64,000 nucleotides of DNA from Carex sylvatica. Lineage: Eukaryota > Streptophyta > Magnoliopsida > Poales > Cyperaceae. The position numbers and the translations under genes were made by a program. The stretch spans positions 90,924 through 154,923 of the forward strand of contig CAXKVR010000332.1 in assembly GCA_964058845.1 (NCBI GenBank), written 5' to 3'. The notes beneath the pieces were generated by a model. It searched no databases, was not told the DNA's origin, and saw only the letters and a program-made list of their open reading frames with translations. Below are positions 20,248-32,800 of this stretch, piece by piece (position 1 is the stretch's first letter; every line of letters begins with the position of its first letter).

Positions 20248-23200
20248 CTACCTCCGTGTATTTTTCTGCTTGGTGTTTCGAATATCTTTCATTTTATAAC
20301 TTGTTTCTGCACCTGCCTCCTCTTCTGCTTTTTGCTCTGTTTCAAGTACAGCCAACTGCAATGCACATGGCAAAACAAGACATAGTAAGAACAAATTCAA
20401 TACAAGTTAATATTTCAGATGTACGCTCAAACTGTCAAACATACCTCGTCGAGTATGGGTTTCAGCTCCTTGTATCGAGCCTCAGCAAGATCAAAGCCAT
20501 CTTTTCTCAACTCCTGACCAATTAAACCAAATATGACAAAATTTCAGCAAATGAAGCAACCTGAGGTTTCAGGTTGTAAAGTACCAATTTTACCATAAAT
20601 TAATCATCAATCTGCTCTTTTAAAGATTTTTTTTTTTTAAAAAAACATGCATTTGCACATGTATATATAATTATTGAACAAAAGGCTTCAAGAGATTCAG
20701 CCTATAAATGGAAAGAAGTTTCAAACCTTTCCAGTATGTTGAGTATGCTCATGTGCAGCCATCTGCCAATACATGTTTGTTCTTTTGTAAAAGTCTCTCA
20801 AAGTCTCCCCAGGCTTCAACATAGAAACAGTAAAAGATAAAGATAGAAAAAGTAGATACAATTCAGGAAAACAAGCATCATAATTCAAAACACATGATGT
20901 ATTAAGAATTTAATAGTAGAGCTCTACTGATACACCAACTCTGACACAAAATCATAGTATAGTGGAATAATGAATTTAAAGTTTTAAACTAGTTACCGCA
21001 ACATGCATGTTTGCTTAATAATGATGCCATAATGCTGAGCTAACTTTGTACAAAATATTAGAATATATCATTGAGGAAATAATAAAAATTACCATAGGTG
21101 TTCTTTGTGAATCTGAAAGGCCAAGGGTGATCCTAATCTGTTCAATTCTTGCACGTTTCTCTTTTCTCCGCAATTTTTTCTTCTCACCCTTCAGCAGAGA
21201 AACAGCACTGGCCATATCCAATGCCTTCTTGTCAGCTGTCTGTCAAATTAAGATTTTGCATATTGTAATAAATTGTTAGGAGCATTTTGCAATTGATATT
21301 AAAATAGATGTGTCGTCAATTAATCTATTTGTATCAATTAAAGCTAGATCCCTACGTTCTGCTGACTTGGTTAACTCTCCAGAAATATTATCTTCTTTCT
21401 TTCAATTAAACAACCAATTCTTCTGCTCATATTATTAAAACAAAAATTAGAACTAATAATTAAAGCACAAGGCTGAAGCACTTGAGCAATAACTCAATTT
21501 CTTCAGAAGTTTTTAGGTTAACTCAACTAACTAGATCCAAAAAGATCCTGCGGACTGGAAAACAACATCTAAATTTCTTGGGCCGATATCAGTGTAATTC
21601 AAAAACCATATTGGTATCAATGAACTCTGAATAAATCTCCATTATATAAACTAAACGTTTGTTTGCTTCTTCCAAAGGTCCTAAAAAATGCTGGATATTA
21701 GTTGCGCACATGAGAAATAGACTTCTGGGCAAATATTGTAAATATTTGGGGTGTAATTGGAAAAACTAAAATACCAAAGCAAGAGCAACACAACCATCAG
21801 TCATAAAATCACAGTACCTCCATCACGACGTCATTATTGTCATCCTCATCCTCCTCATCATCCTCATCCTCATCCTCATCCTCATCTTCTTCCTCTTCTT
21901 CCTCATCATCATCTTCATCATCTTCCTCGTCTTCATCAGATACCTCTAACCACTCAGATTCTGAAGCCTGAAATTGGAAACTTATAAGCTAGATTTAAGT
22001 ATCAGATGGCACTTGGGTCTTAAGACCTTTATTTTTTATGATGTAAATAATGTAGTCAAATTAGATTCAGAAAAGGTACTTACAATAATTATTATCAACA
22101 AATAAAAATATTAAACATAATGTTTTACCGGAATGATGCACTTCCATTCATCAAGCTTACTAAGGTTGAGTGAATAGAGATCATCAAGTGTAATCTCTCT
22201 ATCTTTAACCTCCATTGTACCTCCATACAAGTAAAGGTTATCCTTACCAACCGCAATGCAAGAATTAATCCGGCCGCATGGCCGAACTATCTGTAAATAA
22301 ATCCAAAAAAAGTTAGAAAATCAGTATCCATCTCCCAGCTGCATGAAAGATGCCAGGGAACATGTGTTGCAAATAAGACCCATCATCTCTTGCATCAGAA
22401 ACTGACACTCAATATTTTTCATATTAACACTTAAACACCAAATCATTTGGTTAGAGCGATAAAAAGAAGTTTATTTCATGAAATACTGACCTATCTCAGC
22501 CCTCCTAGGTTTTCTCTCAAGCTCAAATTGAACTAAACCAAGCCAATCAGATATACATGATGACTTGGAACATAAATGAATTTTTTTACTGAAAAATCTG
22601 GTTGAGATAGTACATGAAGCTAAAGAAGATTGAGCTATTTGTTACTTAACTGAAGCTTAGTGATCTGGTTGGGTATTAAGTGTCATGCAAATAGGGAAAA
22701 TAATTAACAAAATAATTAAAACAAAAGAAATTTATGAAACTAACCTCTGATTCTGGGTTAGTAGAATCGCTAAGTAGCCCCTGGATTCTTACATCTACGA
22801 CCTTGGCCGAGCTTGATTCACTGAAGGAAAGGTTCTTTGACATGTGACTTGACACGCCTTGTACATCTGTTATTTCTTTTTCTTCTTCTTCAAGTTCTTC
22901 CATAATCTCATCATCATTTGCTGAAGCCATGTCTACATCTTCTTTAATGCTCTTTGATGGTTCGTTCCTCTTTCGATCTTTTGACTAGGAAACAATGCAT
23001 ACCATGAGATAAGACAATTATGCTATAATGTGCCATCCAAAACTCCTAAAGTATACAGGATATATTTGAAGGAATGACCAGTATGTTTACCTTAGATGAT
23101 TTATCCTTCCGTAGCTCCAGAGGATACCTGATATTTTAAATATGTAAGCATTAATAAAAGATGAAAACAACAACATACCACCACATGCTTGCAAAGCTTT

Positions 23201-26200
23201 TGTCATCATTCTTTTCTTGCCCAAAGCTTTTTCTATGAGCTCATACAATCTATTAAAAGAAATGACAGAAACATGAACAAATATGACATACCAGCGCTGT
23301 GTATCTAACTGGAAACCATACAACTCATTCAAAAACATGCTTAATAAAACATCACCTGCAATATAAAAGACATCAAAACTATCAACAAACAAAATATTTA
23401 TTTTTGTCCCAGAAATATTAAAGAAGCAAATATTACGAGTATCTATGAAAAGCCTATAACGTATAAGAAAGAAGAAACCTTCAGCTTCCATGTCAACGAC
23501 ACCACCAAATAAAACAGCTCTTTTTTTGTGCACACACATAGAAAACCCTGCACGGGGCCCAGGTGGCATCCCATTCTTCTTTATCTAACTCAAGAAAAAA
23601 CAATAATATGAAAAAGTTCTTCTTATATAAAAAAGCTTGTGTTTATATTTACAAGATACCAAGCGTGATGTATAAACATATCAGATAGGAAGGTGTAGCC
23701 CATGTATTGTAGTCATGGTAATAATATAATTGGGAAAATTCAGAGGATAAGCTGAACCTTATTCCATTCCCATGTACGAGGATCAAGGGACCACATGTCA
23801 GAATGAACTATGCCTTTCTCCGATCCCTTTTTGTCAGCATTAACTTCTTTGGAATAACCACCATACATGTATATCTGCATATGCAACAGAAGGAAATGAT
23901 GTTATAATCCATTTAATGAGGATATGACTTACAATTAATGAGGAGAGGCTTATAGCAACAAGCACATAGTGTTATAGCAAAACAAAATCTTACACCACAG
24001 AAACAAATAAAAATAAAAAATCCTCACAAATTTAACTTCAAGAAAGAAAAACATATATTCAAGAGCCAACTAAAAGGGTTCAGCCAAGAAGAATTTCATA
24101 GTTGAAACATCTTGCAGAGCAAAAACTTACGAATATAACTAAACACAGAAAAGATATTACTTGCTCTGTCAAAAAAATATTAACAGAACAGGTACCACAA
24201 CTTGGCAAACGAAATGCATATACTTACTAGATCTTGAAAAACAAAAAGCTGGAATCCGCTTCTTGGGCTTGGCCAAAGAGCTCCCGGTCGAGGTTTTATT
24301 TCTTCCCACTATATGATATCCACAAATACAATCATACTCTAAAAGTGAATAGCTTGGTCTAGCAGAGGAAATTTATCATACCCAAGATCAATTTTGAGCA
24401 ACGTTACCTTGTAGTGATCCAAATCAAAGACATGAAGGTCGTTATAGTACCTGCAAATGATAGCACACCCTTCAAGTAGAATTCCAGATTTAACTAGTAA
24501 AATTATTAATCTTCCATTTTCTACTAAATGCTGCATATCATCTAGGGGGCGTTAAAATTTATTGAATGCTTGATTATAAATAAGCAGAAGAAATTTCAAC
24601 AGGTTTACAAAGATATAATATACAGAAAACTACAAGCTACATAAGTTTCAATTAATGTGCAAGTAAAGAGAGAGATTAATCAACAGAAGGACGACTTTTT
24701 GACAAGTCAATGTAACCTACCTTACTTCCCTTAGTGTATCATAAAATCCACCAAAAACAATCAATTTGTGCTTGTACAGGATCTGAGGAACAGGAACAGA
24801 ATGAGCATCACCTGTCACATGAAACTCAAGAAATAGAAGAAATATTACAAACAAATTAATTATTACCATTCTATGTCCAGATCGTGCACTTGGACATCCT
24901 TTCAAATTGAGTTGCTCCCATTGATTTGTTTTCAGATCAAACACCCAAAAATCCTGCAACAAGATTCACGAACCATTATTATAAATAAATGAAAGAGGCT
25001 ATATACTATGAGAAAAAGAAGAATGTCAACAAAGTAGGATACGTTAATGTTACCTTGTAATGATGAAACCGTTCCTGATTTGGAGAGGTGAATTCGCCCC
25101 CTGTGCGACACAAAATGATAAGCCTAAATATATTGCTTATATGGCCAAGTGCATACAAATTAGAGGAAGTTAGTATACCAAACATGTAGATATTATTTTT
25201 CCATGCAATAGCTTGGTGAGCACTACGTGGAGGTGGGCTATTAGGGCTAGATACTAATTTCCATTCATTCTTCTCTACATCACATCGGTAAAGATCACCA
25301 TAAACAAAAGTCTGCAAGAAGTTTTTGTAAAATATATCAGAAAAGAAAAAATATTCCCAAATTAAAAAGTTTAGTATTTGCATAATAATTCTGTTGGAGA
25401 AATAAAATAAAAAACACTTGCTGTGAGTCCACCATTTGCCCATTCACAAATAAAGGTTGAAGTTATAAATATTTAGTGTTGAATAACTAAATCTAAAAAA
25501 TATAGCGATTACTCTTTTGAAGAATTGAATTTGACACTATCACATACTCATCATTATATTTTGAAGAATTACACCAACAACATCCCAAGACTAATAGAAG
25601 TGAATTTTCTTAGACTTTTGTTAACAAATTAGAGTGTCCCTTATGCACATACTGTAGAAGGAGGTTATTTGCACTTTCGGGTAGTATGGGGTCTATTTTA
25701 CAAAAGTCACACTAAAATATGACGATCTGAAGGATATGCAATTTCAAAACCTCACCTTGTTACCATTGTAGAACTCTCCACCATAGAAGATCAATTCAGT
25801 GTCCTTCAATGGGTTTACTGTCAACTGAGAAAAATTATGAAAAATAAACGGTCAACACACACACACACACACACACACACATATCTTCTTCACCTCTTCT
25901 TTACATTTTTCTAATGCAATGAATTTGTGTTTCAAATACCGAGCAATTCGATCGGGGGGAAGGAGCAGGCACATTCTCCTCAACATGCACTTCCTTCTTC
26001 TTAGCCTCTTCCTTTTGAATGTTTTTCTACAAATATACAGAAAATTACAGTTGAAGTAAGGATAATGGTTGCACATGTATTTCACTGAGATTTACTTAAG
26101 CAATTTATTGCTTTTGCCTTTTAGCATGGGTTACTTGCACCATTGCTTTCAAAATTTTCAGCTCAGTTTTCAGAACTTTGCCACAAACAAAGAGTATTGA

Positions 26201-26377
26201 TATTTTTCTCCTATTTATAGAGAAACAAGGCGAAAGGACGATTACAAGGATCGCATCGATGTCATCTTCCTCGGAGACTTTACGGCTGTCGCGGCGAGCT
26301 CGCTTCTCCTCGCCTTTCGCCGTCTTTCTTTCCGTCTTCTCCTTGCCCTTTCCCGGTTTCTTCGTCTTCCTCCCCAT
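20248..26377 (-). CDS. kelch-repeat protein with C-terminal DUF4110 (KLHDC4-like)
   Basis: Twenty minus-strand exons: 26377-26246, 26026-25940, 25824-25756, 25311-25179, 25100-25054, 24953-24867, 24782-24721, 24450-24408, 24308-24228, 23874-23758, 23584-23479, 23355-23292, 23127-23091, 22984-22745, 22290-22129, 21967-21818, 21239-21093, 20813-20727, 20513-20445, 20355-20248. Phases agree throughout; the product is about 675 aa. The N-terminus is lysine-rich (MGRKTKKPGKGKEK), then six kelch-type blades follow (YGGEF, FGGEF, FGGFYD, YGGYSK, FGGVVD, YGGTME), then an acidic Asp/Glu tract in exon 16, then DUF4110 (GETLRDFYKRTNMYWQMAA). This order matches the conserved plant kelch protein represented by Arabidopsis At5g50310. 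The propeller probably mediates protein binding; the biochemical role is unknown. I chose the MGRK start over an in-frame ATG five codons upstream because relatives begin with M-G-K/R-K-T-K-K. Confidence 0.9.
25855..25880. repeat. (CA)n microsatellite in a kelch-gene intron
   Basis: About thirteen CA units lie in the 115-bp intron between exons 2 and 3 of the kelch gene, close to the acceptor of the minus-strand exon at 25824. Confidence 0.9.
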
Positions 26378-26744
26378 TAACGCAACTATCACTCTCTCTT
26401 ACGCTCTGGCTGTTACTTGCGCGCGAGCCGAGGTTTTTGATACCGTGCCCGATCCGCCGCTACGCAGGGCAAGGAGAGGGTTTTACAGAATCAGGAAAAT
26501 GAATTTGCTGCCGCATTTGTCGACACGTACCAGCACATAATTGAATTCACATCCCCCCAGGTTGAGTACAATTGAAATCCGACGGTCCAAAATTGTTCTA
26601 TTTAACTTGGCACGAATCTTAAAGCAAAATAATACTGTTCCTCCGTCATCCCGAGCAAGGACCGGCTGAGAGTAAATCTGGGCCGTCTGTTTCAATTGTG
26701 TTGAGTCAGGTACCTGGGAGGATACGAATCCTATAATTTAGGAG

Positions 26745-27258
26745 ACTTTCACCTTTCACGTATACTTCAAAATTTTTTTTTTCCAAGTATGTCTTATATT
26801 TACTTTAAAAAAATTAAATATTCACAAATTTATTTAATTTATTAATTTTTCAATTATAACTTATTTTAAATTTATAAATTACTATTTGTATTCTTTATTA
26901 AAAAAATTATGTAATAAGTTGAAGAGAAACCTGCAATCTTCTGATTAATCGATTTAGAGAACAAATAATTATTTTTCTTACTTGTTACACACATATATAC
27001 TTAAATGTGTATGCATCACAAATATTTGTCCTAAAAAACTGATAAATTAGATAATAATATTTTTCTTACATATACTATATATTTTTATTTGCCAATAAAT
27101 AATTAAAAATAATACTTTATAATTTAAAATGAGTTATATTAGAAAAGTCAACAAATTAGATAAATTTGTAAGTTTAAAATTTAAAAGGGTAAAAATGATA
27201 TTATAAATTTTTTTGGGGAACAAACACAATTTAAAGGTTTCTTGGAGGGTATACCAGA
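26745..27258. mobile_element. diverged copy of the TATACCCTC inverted-repeat element
   Basis: The left end has TTTCACGTATACTTCAAAA, and the right end reverse-complemented has GGTATACCCTCCAAGAAACC. Inner blocks (AAATTTATTTAATTTATTAA, ATGTGTATGCATCAC, AAAAGGGTAAAAATGATATTA) match the two better copies at about 45658-46200 and 49183-49741 in order. Boundaries are approximate. Confidence 0.55.
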
Positions 27259-27864
27259 AACCCCGATTTTTTTATTAATAGAAAATAAATAAATAAAATA
27301 TCGAAATACGGGAATGTTTTCGGTTCTTTTCAATATCTGAGTAGAATGGGTTGTAGTATCTCGTCCCATGGGACGGACAAATTACCCCGTCCGGGTTAAT
27401 TATCTCGTAAACTAACAGCAGAAAAAAAAAATGGCAGACGAGAAGGGAAGACCCGCCCCAACTTTTCAAATAAAAAAAAAAAAAAAAAAAACTCAGACAG
27501 AAAAGGAAATCCCGTCAGAGAATTCAAAATTTTATATATTATATTATTATATTATATTATTATATTATATTATTATATTATATTATTATATTATATTATA
27601 TTATTATATTATATTATTTTATATATATTATATTATATATATTAAACTGTATTATATTTTACAGTTCAAAAACATTGATTTTGTACCTATCTTAAAAAAT
27701 AGTAAAAAAATTCCAAAAAATATAACTGGAGATTCCAATGCCTCATTTTTTTCATACCTCATGATATAATATATATAAAACTATAATATAATAATATAAA
27801 AAATAAAAAATAATATAATAATATAATTTATATAAAATCATAATATAATATAATATAATATAAG

Positions 27865-28250
27865 AGGAGGGTTCCAATGCCTCATCTTTTTCATACCTCA
27901 TCATACCTCATATTTTATATCTTCATTTTCAAAGTTCAAATTGTCGATCCGAACCGTTCAACATAATATTTATACTAAAATATGCATGTAGATGAAATTT
28001 TATATTTTTTGGAAATTTTTACTATTTTTTAAGATAGATAAAAAATCAATATTTTTGAACTGTTCAAAAAACAGTGATTTTCTACCCATCTTAAAAAATA
28101 GTAAAAAAAATTCAAAAAATTCATCTCTAATCATATTTTAGTATGGATATCACGTTGAACGGTTTGAATCGACAATTTAGACTTTAAAAATGAACATATA
28201 GCATATGAGGTATGATGAGGTATGAAAGGCACGAGGCATTGGAACCCTTC
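27865..28250. mobile_element. nested MITE, GGGTTCCAATGCCTC ends
   Basis: The left end GGGTTCCAATGCCTCA and the right end (reverse complement GGGTTCCAATGCCTCG) are near-perfect inverted repeats, continuing through TCATACCTCAT, AAATTGTCGAT and GAACCGTTCAAC-like blocks. It is embedded in TA-rich repeat inside the larger foldback element. A partial copy of the left end, GATTCCAATGCCTCA, sits at 27731-27745. Confidence 0.82.
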
Positions 28251-28507
28251 CTGTAATATAATAATATAATAATATAATTAAAAAATAATAATAATAATAT
28301 CATAATATAATATAATATAATAATATAATTAAAAATAAAAATAATAATATCATAATATAATATAATATAATAATATAATTAAAAAACAAAAAACAAAATA
28401 ATATATATATGTATATTAATATAATATATATAATATAATATAATATATATAATATATATAATATTATATTATATAATATAATATAATATAATATATATAA
28501 TATAATA

Positions 28508-28930
28508 TGAGGTTGGTTACTATGCTTATATAAGCATATCCTCACATATGCTTATAACTCATTTTTGTATTTTCAATGTCCAAATGATCGATCGGAACCG
28601 TTCATCTTGTTCTCCATATTAATATGTTCGTGGAGACTAAATTTTACATTTTTCTGAATTTTTTTACTATTTATTAAGCTAATTTGAAAATCTCTGATCC
28701 AACGGTGACTTCTGATTTTACTGTTTTGTTAAGCCACCATTGAATCAGCGATTTTCAAAGTGGCTTAATAAATAGTAAAAAATTCAGAAAAATATAAAAT
28801 TTAGTCTCCAAGAACATATTAATATGTAGAACAAGATGAACGGTTCCGATCGATCATTTAGACATTGAAAATACAAAAATGAGTTATAAGCATATGTGGG
28901 GATATCTTATATAAGCATAGTAGCCAACCT
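28508..28930. mobile_element. nested MITE, GAGGTTGGTTACTATGC ends
   Basis: Left end GAGGTTGGTTACTATGCTTA and right end, reverse-complemented, GAGGTTGGCTACTATGCTTA. The arms stay complementary for roughly 200 bp each (TATAAGCATAT, TTTTGTATTTTCAATGTC, GATCGATCGGAACCGTTCAT, ACTATTTATTAAGC). It forms an almost complete hairpin inside (TATAA)n DNA. Confidence 0.88.
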
Positions 28931-29446
28931 CGTATAATATAATACAATAATATAATATAATAATATAATATAGTATAATATAATAATATAATATAATATA
29001 ATATAATATAATATAATATAATAATATAATATAATATAATATAATAATATAATATAATATAATATAATAATATAATATAATATAATAATATAATATAATA
29101 TAATAATATAATAATATAATATAATAATATAATATAATATATAAAGTTTTGAATTCTCGGACGGAATTTTCTTTCCCGTCCGAGTTTGTTTGTTTTGTTT
29201 TTTTTATTTTTTATTTGGAAAGATGGGACGGGTCTTCCCTTCCCGTTCATTTTTTTTTTTTTTCCGCTGTTAGCTTACGAGATAATTAGATTAACTCGGA
29301 CGGGGTAATTTGTCTCATCCCATGGGACGGGATATCACAACCCATTCTACTCAGATATTGAGAAAAACCGAAAACATTTCCGTATTTCGATATTTTATTT
29401 ATTTATTTTCTATTAATAAAAAAATTGGCCAGAAACACCCCCACCC

Positions 29447-29640
29447 CCTATAGTTTAAGAATTCAGATCCTCCGTAATAGTGAATCTTTTAAAATTATTG
29501 AATCTGGACCGTTTTTTTTTAACTTGGCACGAATATCAAAGCCCAATAATACTTGCCTCCTGCGCTAGCTCGAATCTCAAAACGGCTGGGGGTTAATCTC
29601 AAACCGTAAAGCTGAAAGTTGGGTTCCACTTTCGGATTTA
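29447..29640 (+). repeat. dispersed repeat containing AACTTGGCACGAAT
   Basis: Same repeat as 7165-7365 (opposite orientation) and the shorter 26560-26690 copy. It abuts the right edge of the large foldback element, while the 26.5-kb copy lies to the left of the nest. Confidence 0.65.
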
Positions 29641-29670
29641 TTTGACCTGCTGTATAAAGCTCCTCCGTAG

Positions 29671-29693
29671 GCCGGGCCGGGCCGGGCCGGGCC
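29671..29693. repeat. (GGGCC)n short tandem repeat
   Basis: Four CCGGG/GGGCC units in an AT-rich setting, about 180 bp upstream of the ATG at 29870 and so in the probable promoter or 5' UTR of the membrane-protein gene. Confidence 0.8.
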
Positions 29694-29869
29694 CTTGAGA
29701 GTCTGCGGGAAAAATTGAAAGATTGAACAACAGCATAAACGCAAATATCGAATGTATGGAGAAAGAATAATTAAATCTTCGACTCGGCCTGTCACTGTTC
29801 TACTTTCTTCTCTCGGCTCCTATGAACTGACAAAAAGAAAAACAAAAAGAAAAGAGGAAACGAGGGAGA

Positions 29870-32800
29870 ATGGCAGCTGAGGGGGTAGTACGGATCTACT
29901 CCTTAGCTGTTATATTATTTTCGCTAGTTCTTCATGGAGGGGCAGCGAACCAGGTAAGCTTGATTTGATTTTTTAACTTTGTTAGAATTTTCTTGAAAAA
30001 AAAATTGATAGGGAATTTCGGTTCTTTGTTTGATCTTTCAAATTCAGTTGAATTGTATCGTTGTTTCTTCTTGTCCCTTCTTGTAAATATTAGGTATTGA
30101 ATATAATTGTAGTTTTGTTTGATTAATTATAGTTTTTGTTATACAACTGTTAATCCCATCGCTGAAGAAGTTCAAATTGTTTAGTACTTACTGGTCTGAG
30201 AACAAGTACTATGGGAATTTGGGTTAAGAATTTTGGAAGAAGAACCTTATTGCTTAGTCTCCTTAATTTTGTTATTTTGCATCAGTTGCAATGATTAAAT
30301 AATTCACTTAGATCATTTGTGATTTCTTACTTTTCTTTGTATAATTATCTAACTTTGAATTATCCTTTGATCTAGGTGTTTCAGCAAGATGCTGGAGCTA
30401 GGTAATCAATAATTTAATCTTGGTTCTTCCTGTACAAATTATTTCCTTCATGATTGTTTTAGAATTATTAAATGTAAAAACTCTAAGAAATGTGTGAAAA
30501 AACAAAGTTTGAAGCTTGTGAAAACTTCTTCAAATATAGAACTCTTCTGCAAGATAGCTCGCACAAGCATGAAGTACATTGTTCTAGAGAAAGGAGTCAA
30601 GCAGCATGGAAAGTCATTGAAGAGGTGAAACATTTTACATCTTAAACCATACACTTTGATCCATATGAATTTCCTTTCCAAGAGTAGAAGAACTGGCTGC
30701 TTTGTACTTTTACCATATCTAACCCAGTTCATGTCAGTCGATGCACATATTATCAAGAAAGATTCTTATCTTGGAGGCTTTATTCTCCCCCAAAAGAGAA
30801 AGCCTTCTCGGAAATGTATGTCTTGGAACTATGAACACCGGTGACCCTATATGCATAGAGAATCATGGATATAACAATTACAAAAACTTGGCAAAAAAAT
30901 GTAAAGTGATTTGTTAAGAAAGAATGTGTCATGGGCAAAATCAGTTCCAAGTTGTGTCTCCCTATATATACTCATCAGATAACATGTACCCTGTTGGCAT
31001 GAGTAGGATAGTTCTACTTACAGTAATACCTACCATTTATCAGTTTTCTGATTCCTCAATGCTGACACTTGGTGCAGTATCTGATGCCTTTTGTAGAGAA
31101 ACAGCAATTCCAACTGCCAAAAAAATGTCGGCTGAATCCGCAAAATGACATGTTTCGCGAACAAGAGGAGCACAAGATCCATGTTGATATAAATGACTGG
31201 AAGTGTGGTTTTTGTAAAAAGAGCTTTCGTGCAGAGAAGTTTCTAGATAAGCATTTTGACAATCGGCATTCTAACCTAATTGGTGATGTAAGTAAATGGT
31301 TTTCTTTTCAATGATATCGTGTTTTAGTGAAGTACTGTAGCTACCAAATATTTTGTACCGACTGCAGGTTGTTTTGCACTTAAATAGTACCATTAGGAGT
31401 TCCCTTGATTTGATTTGATTTTTTCTTTTGAGGAAAGTAGGCTTCACCTACTTGGAATTTTATAAACAATAAAGTTCCCTTGATGCTAATACTACCAAAC
31501 AATAATCATTGGAAAAGGAAAATTAATGAATGGTGTTTCACAAATGAATCTTCTAGTAGGAAAAAGACAACAGATTCTTTTTAGCTGTTATGTTTCACAA
31601 ATGAATCTTTGGTATTTTATTTATTGTTTCTTTTAATATACTATGGAATCCATCTTCATGTGATTATATCAGAGTCAAGGAAGATGTTTGGCTGATTTAT
31701 GCAGTGCATTGCACTGTGACCTGGTGATTGAGTCGAAAAAAACAAAAGGGAAATGCAACCCTGCTGCTGCTGCTAGAAATCGACACCTTTGTGAGGTTCT
31801 TATTTAATCAAGTTTGTACAGATTATAGACTGATATTTACTCTTTTGAGCTATGGAAAAGTATGATCTCTTTCTTAGTATTGTAAAGGACACCCATGATT
31901 TGTGGTATTTGCAAAAAGCACCCATAACTAGCATCAAGACTAGCTAAATAGTACCAGAAAAATCTGAAAATTGACCACACCTTGCCCTTAGCATGATTAT
32001 TGTGACATAACATTAAGTTTCTAGAACCATGTAGGTATTTTTCAGGAGAAAAAAAAAATTACCTTATTTTGGAGGTTGAAGTAATCTTTACCCTGGAACT
32101 TGAATGATACCTGTCTAATCCCTTCATTCTAGTTCCATCCCGTTTTCTAAACTTGAAATTTAATGACAAGCATATTGAAATAAAAATAAAAGGGCCTCAT
32201 TTTTCCAATAAAAGAATTCTACAGAAAAATAATCTGCTACATTTTATTTTGTCTGGAAATGAGTGTTTTGCAATTAGAAGAAAATTGGTTGTTTTCTGCA
32301 AATAATAAACAGGTGTTTTATCTTTAAAAATCTTTTCATCTTTTTTGCTATTATAATAAAATATCTCACAGCTTAATTGTGCTTGTCACAGAGCCTTGCA
32401 GATAGTTGCTTTCCAGTTAGTCAAGGTTTAAAAGAAAGCCGTCTTCATGGTATGATGGTATTTTTAATCCGTGTTCATTTATAGAATCCAAATTCAGATT
32501 TTAGGAAGTGTTCATCATAGTATTATTTCTTGCAGAGTTTTTCTTGTACCAGTTTTGCGACGCTCACACATGCAGTGGCGGGTCTAAACCTTTTTCTAAA
32601 GGAGGCAAGGTCCGAGCATTTTCATACGCTTTGAGACCCAATAAAGGCTTAGGTGTTTTGGATCACGTAGCTTTTGATTTGACCTTAGTCTAAGAAATCT
32701 GAATCTGTTTTTTCTGGCATCAACTATCGATAGGCCAAGCAATATAAAATTCCAATGACTAAAGCCCCAAACTGTTGGTTAGAGATCTACAACAGGGCCT

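Larger units (their letters stand above)
27261..29427. mobile_element. large foldback element with nested insertions
   Basis: Arms of about 280 bp (27261-27540 and 29143-29427) are inverted copies. Shared blocks in order are TTTTTTTATTAATAG, AAATAAATAAATAAAATATCG, CCATGGGACGG, AACAGC then a poly-A, and GGGAAGACCCG, TTCAAAATTTTAT-like sequence next to the centre. The interior is (TTATA)n/(TATAA)n DNA interrupted by two further inverted-repeat elements (27865-28250 and 28508-28930). No transposase. Related small elements lie at 7738-8022 and 8071-8667. Confidence 0.8.
26378..29869. other. divergent spacer, transposon nest
   Basis: Separates the kelch gene (minus) from the C2H2 membrane-protein gene (plus). 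It should hold both promoters, but most of it is repeat: the AACTTGGCACGAAT repeat at both sides (26560-26690 and 29447-29640), a diverged long-inverted-repeat element (26745-27258), and the nested foldback element at 27261-29427. A (GGGCC)n run lies at 29671-29693. Open frames of 80-130 aa here are readings of (TTATA)n and are not genes. Confidence 0.7.

Noticed and set aside
26378..26540. Plus-strand frame (120 aa, from 26178) starting in the kelch 5' end
   Set aside because: It overlaps the first kelch exon in antisense and extends into its promoter; composition follows the basic N-terminus on the other strand.
27431..29250. Tyr/Ile-rich open frames of 80-130 aa
   Set aside because: They are translations of (TTATA)n and (TATAA)n repeats; low complexity, no gene.
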